Assembly (NCBI RefSeq): GCF_051106095.1
Contig: NC_135789.1
Span: forward strand, 25,021,264 to 25,085,263
Length of the DNA stretch: 64,000 nucleotides
From: Pogona vitticeps
Lineage: Eukaryota > Chordata > Lepidosauria > Squamata > Agamidae
Direction: 5' to 3'
Both the position numbers and the translations under genes were made by a program. Positions 26,301 through 60,116 of the stretch are shown here, in pieces. How positions within the stretch are numbered: position 1 is the first letter of the stretch; each line of letters opens with the position of its first letter. The notes under the pieces are model-generated. The model was not told where the DNA came from. It saw only the letters and a program-made list of their open reading frames with translations, and ran no database searches.

Positions 26301-27456
26301 AAACAATTGCAGCATTTATCCACAGCATCTACCTATAGAAGACTCAGTCTCTGCTACCCAGCCCTTGTTGGTTTGCTACATCTCCCACGAGGACCAGCCT
26401 TTGGAACAAGTGGACAGGGATGGGCTAGTGAGAACTGTCATCCAGTAATAGTTATTGGGGGGGGGGGGCAGCCAGTTCCCTCTCCTGTCATTAGGTGGCG
26501 GTAATGCAGGGAGTACAAGAAGCAGCCTCGGAAGATAGTTCAGCGATCTAGCCAAGAGCAGAATCCAGTGGAAGCGCCTGTAACATTTTATCACTCTGCT
26601 GTTGGTGCTTCTGCTTTGTCTCTTAATACATTTCTGAGCCCAGTGTAAAGAACTGGATTTTTAGTGTTTGGCTGTCTGAGGGGTTTTTTTTGAACAGGTT
26701 GTTGTGCTCTCTGGCTTTTTAAATGCGTTCTTTGTATTGACTTTAATTACCATTTTTAATACAGTACTTGTTTAATTCATCGTATGATTTCAGTGGTGGT
26801 TCTTTTCCCCCTGTGACTTTTATAAAAACTCAATACTGGTCTGGAAACTGCTCAGCACACTTTTTCTGTAGCTTCCGTCTTTTGAAAACTCCTCTTCAAG
26901 CATTGTAGCTGTAGCAACATCCTAAAGTTGGCTCGCAAAACACTGCCGGCAAGAATCAGGCTGTGGCCAGATCACCCCAGGGGTTGCTGTGGATGCCATA
27001 TCTTTCCTAATTTCATCCTCCACTTCCCTTTAAAGGATACGGTTCAGGGATGCCAAAGGGAAGTCGGTGAAGAAGAGCCGGGACTGGGTGTTGGAGAAGA
27101 AAGAACGGAGACGGCGGCAGGGCAAGTAAGTCCTTGTGCTCCTCTCTTTCCAACAGCCTGAGGCACTCCAGTTTTTTAGCCTAGAGGGGAAGCGGCACAT
27201 CCTGCTGCCATCACTGGCTTCCCAGGGGAGTCTCCAGATGTGTTAGATTGGGCCTCTGCAAGGTGTCACACTACACATTGGGACACCGCTTTGAAGCAGC
27301 TGTTCTATTTATCCAGTGAATCAAAACCTCCTCTCTTCTCCTGGACATGTCTGCATTTTATCCACCTTTATTCCCCCTTTCCCACTTTGTCTCTCCCACA
27401 GGGATGTGCGGGCAGACACAAAATACACAGGCAGGAAGCGGCGGCCTCACTTTTGA
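20393..27456 (+). CDS. BUD23: BUD23 (WBSCR22), 18S rRNA N7-guanine methyltransferase
   Basis: With TRMT112, BUD23 methylates 18S rRNA (G1639 in human) during 40S biogenesis. Twelve coding exons: 20393-20440 ([16 protein letters not shown]), 21843-21880 ([12 protein letters not shown]), 22582-22677, 22954-23036 (SAM motif DVGCGSG at residues 59-65 spans these two), 23146-23242, 23790-23886 ([12 protein letters not shown]), 24352-24402, 24970-25055 ([18 protein letters not shown]), 25483-25528, 25623-25681, 27036-27125 and 27402-27456 (ends [11 protein letters not shown]). The exon lengths sum to 846 nt, 281 residues, equal to human. All introns are GT-AG and phases agree; exon 11 uses an AAAG acceptor. 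The basic C-terminus ([10 protein letters not shown]) fits nucleolar targeting. Exons 7-10 are very short. It is divergent from TBL2 and convergent with STX1A. Confidence 0.97.
20522..20618. mobile_element. Short palindromic DNA-transposon-like element with ZNF143-like core and E-box
   Basis: Inverted arms begin AAAGTTACTTTTT on both ends (20522 rightwards; 20618 leftwards) and continue into ACTACAACTCGCAGCAT on the left and a matching diverged right arm. The centre holds a CACGTG E-box (20564-20569). The element begins about 80 bp inside BUD23 intron 1. Shape and size suggest a non-autonomous DNA transposon; superfamily not determined. Confidence 0.6.
20824..21337. mobile_element. Mariner/Tigger-like MITE
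   Basis: Terminal inverted repeats CAGTGGGGTCTTGACTTAAG (left) and CAGTGGGGTCTTGACTTGAG (right, on the opposite strand) enclose 514 bp and are flanked by TA on each side (20822-20823, 21338-21339). Internal copies of GACTTAAGAAC-like words are typical of this lizard family. TA target duplications point to the Tc1/mariner superfamily. It lies in BUD23 intron 1 and encodes no transposase. Confidence 0.8.
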
Positions 27457-27739
27457 CACCTCCACCGGCTGCCATGTGGGATTCTTCTTGGTGGGCTTCA
27501 TGCTGGTCTGCTGAGTGTAGAGCTGGAGGGTCCCCACCGAGGGCTTGATGGTGAAGAGGGACTTTCCTCCAGCTGCTCCAGCCTTGGTTGGCATGAGTTT
27601 TTTCAGACTTTCAAAGAGACAATGTGGATCCTGTCCAGTGCATCAGGTCCGCGTAATGGTGGAGGCAGAGGGGTCTTCTTGCTGCTAGGTTCCTCGTCTG
27701 TTCTGTCCTGACTCGGGTGAAATCCCCTTCCGCTCACCC

Positions 27740-27745
27740 ATTAAA
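27740..27745 (+). terminator. Candidate BUD23 poly(A) signal (ATTAAA)
   Basis: ATTAAA lies 284 bp after the BUD23 stop codon. No AATAAA is seen closer to the stop. Tentative. Confidence 0.35.
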
Positions 27746-28580
27746 CGAGGCCTTGGCGGCGAGTGCAGCAGCATGATTGAGGTGTTTTGTTTTTTGAGAG
27801 GGGAAGGTTTTTCTCCTCCTGTTCAGGCACGTCCTGGGGTTTCAGCTTTCTAGAATGCTTTGGAACAAGTGGCATGAAGAGGGCCCTGAATAGTCCTGAA
27901 GTTCTGGTTTGAAATGTTTTTGTGCCAGAAGATAAAACCCTTGCGAGGGCAGGGTTGTTTGCTCTCGGGTAGGCATCACGGGGCATAGCATTTCTCCATT
28001 TCCAGTGGAGTTCAGCTTTACCTCCTAGTAGTCTTGCAGATTGTGATCTGTCATAGCACCGGATAGGAAAGGAAGGAAAAGACCTGGGCGGGGGGGGGGG
28101 GGGTCTAATTGCTCTGGGATCAAATTCCATAGCCTTGCTTTAAACTGAAAGGGCCTTGGCACGGAAACCTCCTTTCATCTTCAGGCTAAGCAATCAAACC
28201 TGGAGTTAAAATCTGCAGTGTGGTTGAGCATTTGTTAAAGCATTTATATCATCCCATCAAGTACAGAGCTGTGCCTGCTGGCCTGGGCGTCTTGAAAATG
28301 TCAGTTTATTTGAAAGTTTTTGGTTTAGCAATTGGCAATATACTGCTTAAATACTGAGGTGCCAGAAGAGCAGTTTGCTAAGACTTACAGCTGATGGAGG
28401 CAATGGCTTTCTGTTTCTGCAACAAGCTGGGACCTTCACACAGTATAGAGAGAAGATACAAAGGAAGACAAAAATCAAGAAGTGCAGAATTCTAAAATTT
28501 GGATGCTCTCTGTTGAGCAAAACACACACCTTCTGGCCACCTGGCGTAGTTCATGGAAGAGTCCAGAGATGCTTCACAGA
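27746..28580. other. BUD23-STX1A convergent gap
   Basis: About 0.8 kb between the inferred 3' ends of the two convergent genes. No exon, RNA gene or clear repeat recognised. A 15-nt G tract lies near 28088-28103. Confidence 0.5.
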
Positions 28581-28591
28581 TATAAATACTT

Positions 28592-31362
28592 TTTATTCTA
28601 CATAAAATTCCATCCAGAAAAGGAAGCTGTTTTTACCCCCTGAAGTGTTGGAGAGGGGACGGAGTTTAAGTAAGCAATTGGGGGGGGGGGGTGTACAGGG
28701 AGAGGAGGCAAAAGACAGTCCCAGGTCCACAAAAGACAGAAAGCAAGGCAGGTTGGACTCGAGGGTCACGTGAAAGACAAGGGCACTTGTTTCACATAGT
28801 ACAGCAACGTTACGACTCTGAGGGAGGCCTCCCCCCCGCCTGTGAAAATGCTGAATACGGGCACAGGAGGGACAGTGGCAGTGGTGGCACATCAGAATTT
28901 CCTTACGAGAAGGAAGAAAGGATGGATGAGGTTTGCTGTCGTAATTTGGAGAGTGAAACAGAAATAGCTTCCCAAAGCACAAAGACACACCACCGACGGC
29001 TCAGTTTCTGACGTGCAACAGAGGCGAGTGTTGAGTGCAGGGAGGGAGGGAGGGAGATCGCCTGGGGGGCGCAGCTGCCCTAGCGCTGGTCACAAGGCAG
29101 TCCCCCCTGCTCTGCTCATAGAAAAATTGGTGGCAGCCACAGAGAAGGGGAAAAGCAAGAAGCCCAGCAGTTCTAGAGGAAGGCAGGACTGTAAGTGGAG
29201 ACTCAACACCCATATGTACAGTAGGGGAGGAAGCTGTTTCTGCCACTCCCCGAGACTTGGGGGGCGAGGGCAAGAACCCTCCCAGGGTCTGGGACAATCC
29301 CCATAAACTCCTGGAAGCTTGGAGGCTGTGCAGGTCTCTCTCGAGGGAAGGCCCTCCCCGAGGTTCCCTTCTGGACTGGCAGGGAGAGGGGATGGCACAA
29401 GCCAGCACGGAGGAGACACAGAAACAACCCCAATGTAGGCAGAGCAGGGGCAAGGTCTCCCCTCTAATGCCCTAAAGGGCCGCCCTGCGGGGGGAGGTTT
29501 CTGTGTTGGAGGTTGGGAGAGGAAAGCTGGCTGTTCTCGTAGAAATACTGCTGGTGTTGGAAGGCAGCTGGAAGCGCTGAGTTAAAGACAAGGCGGACAC
29601 CAGGCCCAGAAGGGTTTGGCAGTGTTTGCATTGCATATATATAACCATGGGCGGGGCAGGGTGGGGTGGGGGGGACAGCCTGGGTGCCTTTGCCTTTAAG
29701 TGGCCAGGGGTGTGGGAAGGCCGGATCTCACCTATTGTACATCCAGAGAACCTCCAGCTCTCCCCTGGGGGATTGGGCCCCCTGGCTAGCCAACAGGAAG
29801 GGGCTAAACAGGAGTTGTATGTTGGTCTGTCCGGAGGTGCCTGTTCTAAGTGAGAGCAGCTGTGAGCGTCTCCTAGAAGGGAAAGTGGCAGGCGCCAGCT
29901 CTCCCGCAGGTGGGAAAGCCCTACCTGGGCCTGGATCTTCCCCCCCCCCAAGATCTGTTCTCTCCCCCTCCCCCCCCCGGTAAAGGAAGAGGACAGTCTG
30001 GTGGGTGGAGGGCCGTTTGGCATCTCCCAATGTACACACCCTAGGTTAGGTTAGGTGCCCACAACTGTGTGGAGGCCCGGGCACTTCTGCCTGCCCCCAG
30101 GAGGCTTCGATGAGGCCAGCAAGAGTTGGGGGAAAGTTAGCCATAGCAAAGGGTCCTTTAACTCAATAGAAGTGACATGGCTGTGGCGGGGCCCCAAGTG
30201 AACCCTAGTGGCTCTTCAAAGAGATGAAGAAAAATGGGGAGGGGGTGTCTCAGGACCCCCAAATAGGGATTCCAAAGGGAGGGAAGACTTCAATTTAGGG
30301 GCAGCTGGCCATGTCACTGTACCAGCCAAAGAGCTGCAACAGATATCATAGCCATGTAGCTGGAGGGGCCCCTGAGAGAGAAAAAGAGTGAGGAAGACAG
30401 GCTAAGGAAAGGCAGAGCAACAGCTGCTCCAGAGATGTAAAGCCAAGGACTGTAAGTCCACAATTAGGGCAGTGGCAGTCGCTCCCTGGGGGTTGGGGGT
30501 CTCTCGAGGACCATCATCCTTAGCCTGTATGGCTCGGGATGATGGGAAGTATAGTCCAGGGACAGTTGGGCTACTGGCTCCAGCAGAGGCTGGTGACGTC
30601 TAGATTTGGAGGGGCAGTGAAACCACCAGACACGTGCAGGTTTGTGCTTTTGGACTACAACTCCCAGAATTCTGGGAGCAGCAGTCCAAAACAAAATATT
30701 CTGGAAATCACTATGGATCTTAGTTCCTGCTTCCCGGGAGTTGTCTAAGGTGCTCAACGCCATTCCCCGAAGAGGTTTGGCTTTGAGAAGTCCTTTGCCG
30801 TTCAGAGTAACTCCTGGACTGGGCTCACTGTCCTTGCAGCCCTGGAGTTCCCCACAGCCTCTGCAGAACGCTCCTTCCACCTGCCCATCCTTGTCCCTGG
30901 GCTTGGCTTGTTGGGGCAGACACACTTTTGTGGGAGAACTGAAATGAATCAAAACCGAGAGGGGGGAGTCCCGCCCCAGGGAAAGGGGTTTGGATTTGAG
31001 ATCCAGCAGGCATGAGTGTTAAGGGGGTGGAGCGGGTTGCGAAAAAAAGGTCTCGGAGCTGCTGCGGCGGCGGCAACTGCTCGGTGCAGTTCATGCCCAC
31101 AATTTGCACACAGGTACACACACGCCAGCCCTCCCCTCAAAACGCGGCATCAACGCACAAAAAGTCATGCATATGAGACGGATGTCCGGGTCCACCCCTT
31201 TCTCCCCTTCCCTTGGCAGCTGTGAAGCTTGGGCGGGCCGGAGGTGGCCGGTTGGAGGGTGGGGTGGCCGGCTAGCTGACCGAGACCGGTTGCTCTGCCA
31301 GCAATCTCTTCTCCTTCGCCTCTGGGAAGTTTCCAAAGACGAGAGTCCCGGCTTGTGGCCTC
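28592..31362 (-). other. STX1A: Inferred STX1A 3' UTR with AATAAA signal at its end
   Basis: TTTATT at 28592-28597 is AATAAA on the minus strand, followed in transcript sense by an AT-rich patch. The 2.8 kb between it and the STX1A stop shows no coding exon. The interval contains several C/G runs and a 46-bp near-palindrome. Extent of the UTR is inferred from the signal only; an earlier cleavage site is possible. Confidence 0.45.
30647..30692. repeat. 46-bp near-palindrome with ZNF143-like half-sites
   Basis: The centre CTCCCAGAATTCTGGGAG (30661-30678) is a perfect 18-bp palindrome, and outer arms TTTTGGACT / AGTCCAAAA also pair. Each half carries the ACTACAACTCCCAGAAT core or a diverged form. 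It resembles a collapsed copy of the palindromic hAT-like repeats elsewhere in the window, with almost no spacer. Confidence 0.65.
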
Positions 31363-52645
<21,283 letters not shown>

Positions 52646-54279
52646 CTGGAAACACAAGCCAAGGTAAAAAAAAAATGAAAGTACAGTCAACAGCTGGAAA
52701 AACCGGATTCAGACTTCAAGGGAAGCTCTTTGCCTGCTGGCAGAAGGACAACCCAGTTTCTGTTGGAAGGAAGCCCCCAGTCCAGGAGCAACTGCTAAGA
52801 AGGTCTTTCCTGTTTAAATGCAGATCTCAGGGTGGAAAACAATGTGGCTATGTTATGAATCTTTGTGGTTCTTTCTCCCGTCCCTCCTTCTAAGATCTAA
52901 GGATGGAGTGGTAGAATATACCACATGGGCGGGATATAAATCAAATAAATAAATAAATAAATAAATGGAAGAAAGGACCACAAAGGTCCAAAAGGATACC
53001 TATGGCTCCCCAGGCATTATATACATTCTCCACTGGAGGATGCTCTGGCTTGCCAATATCCTTCCTAAACTGTGTTGCCAACAGGTGGGCACATGCCCAT
53101 GGGAGGCCAGACCCACAGCAGGACAGAGTGGCCATATCACTTCTCTTCACCTGGATCCCAATCCCTCTGGGTCAGGCTTCTGCATCAAAGCCACATTTAT
53201 TTGTTTTATTTTATTTTATTTCATTTATACCCCGCCTATCTGACCACTCTAGGCGGCTTACAACACACACTATAAAAACAATTAGGCATATAACATAACA
53301 CATAACATAACATAATTTGCATAAATGAAAAGAAATAAATTGGCTCCCCAGGCATTCTATTCAGAAGGATGCTGGGCCACACAGAATTGAGACTCAGAGT
53401 GTCGAAGGATGGTGAAGCAGCAGCAGCGGAGAGCAAATGGGGACACAGCCTAGTCGGTCTCTCTCTTTTCCTCCTACTACTTGTGAAAGTAAAAGTGCCT
53501 GAGTGTCGGGGGGGGGGGCTGTGTGGCGGCAGAGGCTGAGTTCCCATCTGTACTCATCTCTCCCCACCACCAATCAATCGGCCTGCAGGCCTGCATCTTC
53601 CTCCAGAAAGCTGGAGCGTGCCAGGGCCGGCCACCTCCCACCGCCACAGCTGCCAAGGCAGCGACGTGGCAGCTTCTTGCTCAGAAGGTGCTGAGGTGGC
53701 TGGCAGCAAGGTCCCCCTCCTGCCTTTCTCCTCCCCCCCCCCAAAAAAATCGATGTTCTGAGGTCACTGCTTAGCCTGTTGCACGGAAGAATCAGCAAGA
53801 ATAATCTCAAAGCTCCACCCGTGTTTTGGAAAGAGCAGTGGTGGAAGGCACCAGAATCTCTTGAGATGCAACAATGAGGCCAGGGGTTTGTGGGGTTGAT
53901 GGGGTGTTTGTGTGTGAGAGGGATGGGACAGCCATTGTGGTGTCGATGTGGAGAGTCCCACGTTAAGCATTTTGAGACAAAAGGCCAGATAGGGATGGAA
54001 CAAAGGAAATAAAACTGTAAAAGTTACAAGAAGAACCCCATCCTTTCTCTGAGCATGGCTGTTAAATTTCTAAGGATTTCTTGCATTTGAGAAAATCCCT
54101 ACAATAGCCCAGTAAGGGAGCTTAGGAACATTATTCCCACACTGAATATAGGGGACCGAGGCAAAAACAAAACAAAATGGTAGGTACATGGCATGGAGAG
54201 ATTCCAATGGAGAACAAACGCCTGACTTTTTCCTGACAAAGTGACATCATGGCTCAAGGCATACTTGCTAAAAGAGGAG

Positions 54280-54397
54280 GGTGAGGAAACTTCTCTGGAC
54301 TTCTGGATGTTGCTGCACTCTGACTCCCATCAGCCCCAAAGTCAAGCACCATGGGGGTTGTAGTCTCAGAACATCTAGAAGTTTCCTCACCTCTGAG
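54280..54397. mobile_element. hAT-like palindromic MITE
   Basis: Inverted ends GGTGAGGAAACTTCT-type (left GGGTGAGGAAACTTCTCTGG; right, inverted, AGGTGAGGAAACTTCTAGAT) flank arms bearing ACTCCCATCAGCC and, inverted, ACTACAACCCCCATGGTGC. A degraded relative may lie at 23278-23400. Confidence 0.6.
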
Positions 54398-55218
54398 GAA
54401 AAGTGTGTGAGTGGAAGGGGGAGGCTTTTCCTCCTATCTGATCTTGGATGGTAGAGGCTGACCCATCCAAGCGATTGCTTTATACGCCCAGAATCCTCCT
54501 CTCCTCTTTGCTCCTCTGGGTCCCAAATCCAGAGGTTCATCTGGGAAATGGCTGTGTGGCACTTCTAGAAAGCTTGTTAAATCGCAACCTCTCTCACACA
54601 TAAAGCTGTGCCCTTACTCTCTTTACCTTATGGAGCAATACTTCCAAACTCACACCCGTCATTCAGCTGGAAAAAAAACACTTGATTTTTCTGGGTCCCT
54701 GAACCCCCCAAATTTAAGCTCTGGACTGCCCTGTTTTGCATTTTGCAACAGAAAAATAGTAATTCTTTTCCATCATTGGGGACTGGTGACTCTCATTCTT
54801 TCCAGGGTGCAGAATTTTCTCTAGCCCCTAGGTTCTTACTGGGGTCCGCGGACACCTGAGGGGCCACAATGTTCTCATTGGGGCCCATGAGGGCTTGAAG
54901 AAATGTTATGATTTTTTTGCAGTTAAAATAGATAAAGAGAGTGGGGGGAGAGAAAAGGAAAGGACAAGAAAGGAAACATAGAACAAAATCTTAATTTCCC
55001 TTGCTTGTTTGTGTAAAACTTGGCTTTTCTAACCTACCACCTCCATTAAAAACAAACAAAAGTAAAAATTAGTTCTGAAAATATAGCAAATAACTGTTTG
55101 ATATTTCTGCACATAGTGAGAAAATGATGCTGAGTGGCTGAGAGATAACACATGACATTTCTTGCTACTGTGCAGCCAGAAACTGTGGGGAGAGTCAGAG
55201 TCAATCAGTGTCAGTGTG

Positions 55219-55385
<167 letters not shown>

Positions 55386-56589
55386 AGTTCAAATTTGTAT
55401 TGAATATTCCAATAAAAATATTATAATAGGAGTGTCTGCATTAACAGATTAACTTATTCCTCTTTTTTCTCCAAATCTGAAGACCCTTCATGAGAAGCTT
55501 TAAATAAATATCTGATGCACTTGAGGATTGTAAATTCTGAGTTAAGTCTTGGCGGTCCGCATCAACCAAAGTATTTAAAGGGGGTCTGTGGTAAAGCAAC
55601 GGTTAAGAACTGCTGCTCTAGTCTGAATGTTACAAGACCTATCTAAGGCACTCAACCTGTGATGGTGCAAATAGGCACCATGCTCAGGATAGTTTTTGAA
55701 AAGTTCGGACCAAAACCCAAATCAAAACCACCAGCTTCTACTGCACCCAAGCAATACAGAAACCACTTCAGCATTCTCTCTCTCCTGATCTTTTGACAAG
55801 CCTCCCTTTCAAGTGTGGAAACACAGACTTCCTCCTAAGGAAGAAAGACTTCCCACTACCTCGAGACCCCAATGGGGGGTTCTGAGAATCCCTGGGGGAA
55901 GAGATTGCAGGAGGTGGACTCCTTCCCCCCAGCGAGCTGAGTCATCCCTCTCCAGTCTCTCCAACCGAGTTCCCGAATCCCCCACAACCCCCAATTCTCT
56001 GCTTTGAAAGCTCAGGCACTGGGGGAGAACAAGTTGTTTTTAAAAAAGAGAGGAAATGAGCCTTGACAGAGTGCCTCGGAGCCTGGGAGATCCTGGAGCG
56101 TTGCCAGGACCCCAAAGGAGCAGCAGCTAAGGAAGACACGAGGAGGGAGGCGGAGAGAGGGCGCGCCTTCTGCACATCAACCACCCCTCTGTCGACATCC
56201 CTGTGCAAAGCACACCTGCCGTAGCCCTTCCCCTCCCTCTCCTGCCGCCTTCTCTCCCCTGGTGCCCCTTTTTAGCTCCTATTGTTCCAAGCCGGGGCTG
56301 GCAGCTGCCATCTCCCCTCTCTGCCCCCCCCACCTTCTCTACCCTCTCCACCCTCACAGTATTATTTAGAAGCCACTCATAACCTGAGACCCTGAACTGT
56401 TGCTTACCACTTTGTATGTTAATTCAGTGCTACAAAAAATAAAAAGCCTCAACGCCTCTCATGGCCAAAAAGAGGTCTGTCCGTTCAGCCTGCTAAGTGG
56501 CTGGCCGGCCATCAGGTCCTTTCATCCTGCTAACAGAGGGGAGAACATCTCCTTCCAAATATCTTTTTTTTGGGGGGGGGGGAAACCCA

Positions 56590-57047
56590 CCTAGTGCATC
56601 CTGAGGAGCATGCCTGGTTTTAGATGCTGTATGGAAGTGAGAGTGGGACCATAAAGAAAGCTGATTGGTGAAGAATTGATGCTTTTGAAATTGTGGTGCT
56701 GGAGGAGACTCTTGAGAGTCCCCTGGACTGCAAGGAGAACAAACCTATCCATTCTGAAGGAAATCAACCCTGAGTGCTCACTGGAAGGACAGATCCTGAA
56801 GCTGAGGCTCCAATCCTTTGGCCGTCTCATGAGAAGAGAAGACTCCCTGGAAAAGACCTTGATGTTGGGAAAGTGTGAAGGCAAGAGGAGAAGGGGACGA
56901 TGGAGGACGAGATGGCTGGACAGTGTCATTGAAGTGACCAACATGAATTTGACCCAACTCCAGGAGGCAGTGGAAGACAGGAGGGCCTGGCATACTCTGG
57001 TCCATGGGGTCATGAAGAGTCGGACATGACTAAACAACAACAACAAA
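56590..57047 (+). mobile_element. Bov-B (RTE) LINE 3' end
   Basis: Plus-strand copy encoding the same C-terminal ORF2 blocks (LWCWRRLLRVPWTARR, FGRLMRREDSLEKTLMLGKC, LVHGVMKSRT) with the terminus ACTAAACAACAACAACAAAT. The reading frame is disrupted near the start, where TAAAGAAAGCTGATTGGTGA contains an in-frame stop, and shifts again before KLWCWRR. It is 5'-truncated. Confidence 0.88.
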
Positions 57048-59600
57048 TGACTTGCGGCAAAGCAGCCAGCCTCCAGCAGAGTCACAGCTGGGCATCGGAA
57101 ATGCCACACTGCTGTCCTGATTGGCTAGGCCAACGGTCAATGGCCCCTTTCCACGCTACTTGCAAGACTTCTTGACTCCTGCTTGCTGCATTTTTTTTAA
57201 CACCCAGGGCCTGGAGACTTGACTGTTTTGGACTACAAACCCCAGAATCCCCCAGACTCAAAGATGGCCTTTATGAGGAAAACCTTTTTTTTTTTTTTTT
57301 TTTTTTGGACTTATATACCACCCCATAGCGCTACAAGCACTCTCCGGGCGGTTATAAAGGCACAGTTGCAATCTGGTGGCTTTGAACAGAGAGAAAAAAG
57401 CTTTGAAGATCCCCCTAGGTAGCTGTGAACCACAGTCACAAAACCTGCCATTGTGTAACAGCAATGCTTGTAAATGTCATGCCTCCACCCCAATGAAACC
57501 ATATTCGTGGTTTGGTTCCAGAAGGTTTCAGCTATGCCTTTCCTACTTCAGTATTTATTTTCTTCCTTTGGTTCAGTCCTCATGGAGCTGAATTCTCTGG
57601 CAGTGGTAGAAAAGCATTTGCTCCACACATGAGAACATCTGTTTCACACAAGACAATTGAGGGGACTCATTTGGCAGATGAACCTTCTTTCTTAAACTGT
57701 CACTAGGATCAGGCCGCCTTGCTGGGTGTGATGCCTGCAAGCTGATGCAGAGGGGGGTGTGATAGACAGATCGGAAATGCTGAGGGGTGGGCTGGAAAGT
57801 TTGCTGCTGCTGCGGCTGCTGCCTCCCAGCATCTGTTGTGTGAGGCAGGGCTGGCTGTGAAAAGGGAGGGTTGCGTTTAAAGCTGCACATCAGATCTGGT
57901 CAAATCCCAAATCCAAAACCAAATTGGCCTCATTCTGATTGCTCATACAAGGTCCAGATCAAAGTGGATAGTCCAAATTCAGTTCCAGGGCACAGTGAAG
58001 CAAATGTATACAACTCTGAAGCACAGATCAAACTGGATGGGGAGGGGGTGGTGGAAATGCATTATTTCAAACAGCTCTTTGTTGTCTTGTTTTTAAAACA
58101 AAAATGCAAAGGGAGTTAGCATGAGACAGCTAGAGATTATACTTCTTTCCTTAGAGTGTACGATGTCTCCAAATTTGACACCCAGCCAGTGCAACAACCA
58201 AGACACTACAAGCAGTTTTGATTTTGCAAGGAAAGTCAATGCATCAGTTTTGTAAAATTTGCAAATCAAATCAGGCAGGCCAGAAAAATATTCTGGATGA
58301 AATCAGGACACATTCTTCCCATGTCCTGAATGGGTTCCAAATTGAACGAGGCAACTGGTGACGGGTCTAATTACTGCAGGTTTCCCCTAGTTTTCATTCA
58401 CAAGGCATCAAAGGGGATGTGATGCCTCAAGGGAGACCAAGGGAGGTGAGAGAGGAGGGAGGTGCCTCTCAGAAGGGAGAAACACACGCACAACAACAAC
58501 AGCATCACATGCCCTCAGCGTCACCTTTGGCTGGGCCAAAAGCCGATGCTGCAAAGCCTCCAATGTGTTGCTTGTTGCCAGGTGTTGCCTTGAAGCCAGC
58601 CATTTTTCTCAAGCAGAAACACATTGTGGATGAGAAGCGATAGAGGTGGGGAGGGGGGGGGAATATGGCTCTGAATTTACAAGATTAAACTCCTTGCCTT
58701 CCCTCTCCAGAGACCAGACAGGGAAGAGGCTGTTCCTTCAGAGATAAACAAGCTCCTCGCTGGATGCTGACGTTGCACCTCGAAACAAAGGTGGGGAGGA
58801 GAGACAGACCGAGGGAAGGAAGCTGGAGAGGAAAAACACAGCCAGCAGACGCAAAATCAGCAGAACCAACATCTAAAGGGAGCTGCTCAATAAGCCAGTT
58901 AATCCTTATTTGAATTTTTGATTGCAAAATTCAGACTCTTTACAAATAAAGAGGCTGCCTCTTTGTCTGGGGGAAAGGGAAAAAAAAGATGACTGAGCAG
59001 AGGGATAAAACAGGCTGACAGAATTATGCACGGTGAGGAGAAAATGGCTTCTCCCCCTATCTCCTGATATTAGAGTTCCAATCACCCAAACTGGAAGCGA
59101 CGAGGAGCAAAAAATATAAGAAGCCTCTGCTTCCTACTGTTTGCAAAACTTAGCCAAACAGAACCTCCCCCAACAGAAGTCTACCTCAAAGTTGGAAATG
59201 AATCTTCGCTTTGTGTCTTGATGGCCCGGTGCTTATTAGATAACTGCATCCCATTCCTCCAAATTGACTAGATTGTGGCTTGCCAGATCCCAAATTCTGA
59301 ACTGAATTGGTTTGATTTGAATTGATTCATACAAAGAATGATCAGCTTTGGTTCCGGGACTGTAAACAGGGATTTATGAATGGATCTGAATCCGGAGTGG
59401 AAAGCAAACTAGACAGGGCACAAGCAGGGGCTGTCTTTAAGAAGCAAAGCCTTGTATGCAGACGCTTGACGCTCTATGTCTGAAAACTGGTAGCTTTACT
59501 CCTTGCTCTATGATCTCTCATGTCTCCAAATTTAGTGTAACAACAGGAATAGTTGTTAACAACAGGAATAGAACAATAGTTTTGTTGTTGTTGTTGTTGT

Positions 59601-59885
59601 GGGATTTCCAGGTTGTTTGGCTGCGTTCTGAAGGTTGTTCTTCCTAATGTTTCGCCAATCTCTATGGCCGGCATCTTCAGAGGACAGGAATCAGAACTCT
59701 GTCTGTGCTCTGGTGCAGTTTTGTAGGATAGTTGAGTATTTATAGCTGTGGGATCAGCTTTTGTCCTTTTTAGGAGATTGGGTGATTGTGCTGATCAGCG
59801 TGTTTTTTGTTGTGGGTGTATTGTTGTGATAAGGGGAAGAGATTATCTGTCACTGTGATCGAGGGGTGTCGTTAGCTGGTCTTTT
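59601..59885 (-). mobile_element. Penelope-like terminal repeat, inverted copy (probable)
   Basis: Reverse-complement counterpart of 39168-39480, matching through the body (for example CAGCTATAAATACTCAACTA) and the hammerhead-like block at 59649-59680. It is preceded by a (GTT) run. Confidence 0.5.
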
Positions 59886-60012
59886 GTGTGCAGTGATCAC
59901 CAGCCACAGAGACTGGCAAAAAGTTAGGAAGAAAAACCTTAAGAACACAGCCAAACAACCTGGAAAACCCACAACAACCATCGGATCCCAGCCGTGAAAG
60001 CCTTTGAGAAGC
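59886..60012 (+). mobile_element. Penelope-like repeat end in opposite orientation to its neighbour (probable)
   Basis: Contains CCAGCCACAGAGACTGGCAA and the tail AACCTGGAAAACCCACAACA, the same family end as 59601 but on the plus strand, so the two ends face outward from a shared centre. The ribozyme-like core is degraded. Confidence 0.45.
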
Positions 60013-60116
60013 TTCTTTTAAATTTTTATGCAGGCCAACTCATCACCTTTGCAAATGTAGACATTTATTCAGATATTGAGCATAAATCTAAATAAGTAGG
60101 GTCCACTATCACTCTG

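Noticed and set aside
26430-26640. Possible LTR fragment in BUD23 intron 10
   Set aside because: The stretch around a 12-G run looked repeat-like, but no terminal TG/CA structure, primer site or second copy could be seen, so no element is called.
27358-27594. 78-codon minus-strand frame overlapping the end of BUD23
   Set aside because: It is antisense to BUD23 exon 12 and 3' UTR and matches no neighbour expected here (it is not DNAJC30, which would show a J domain).
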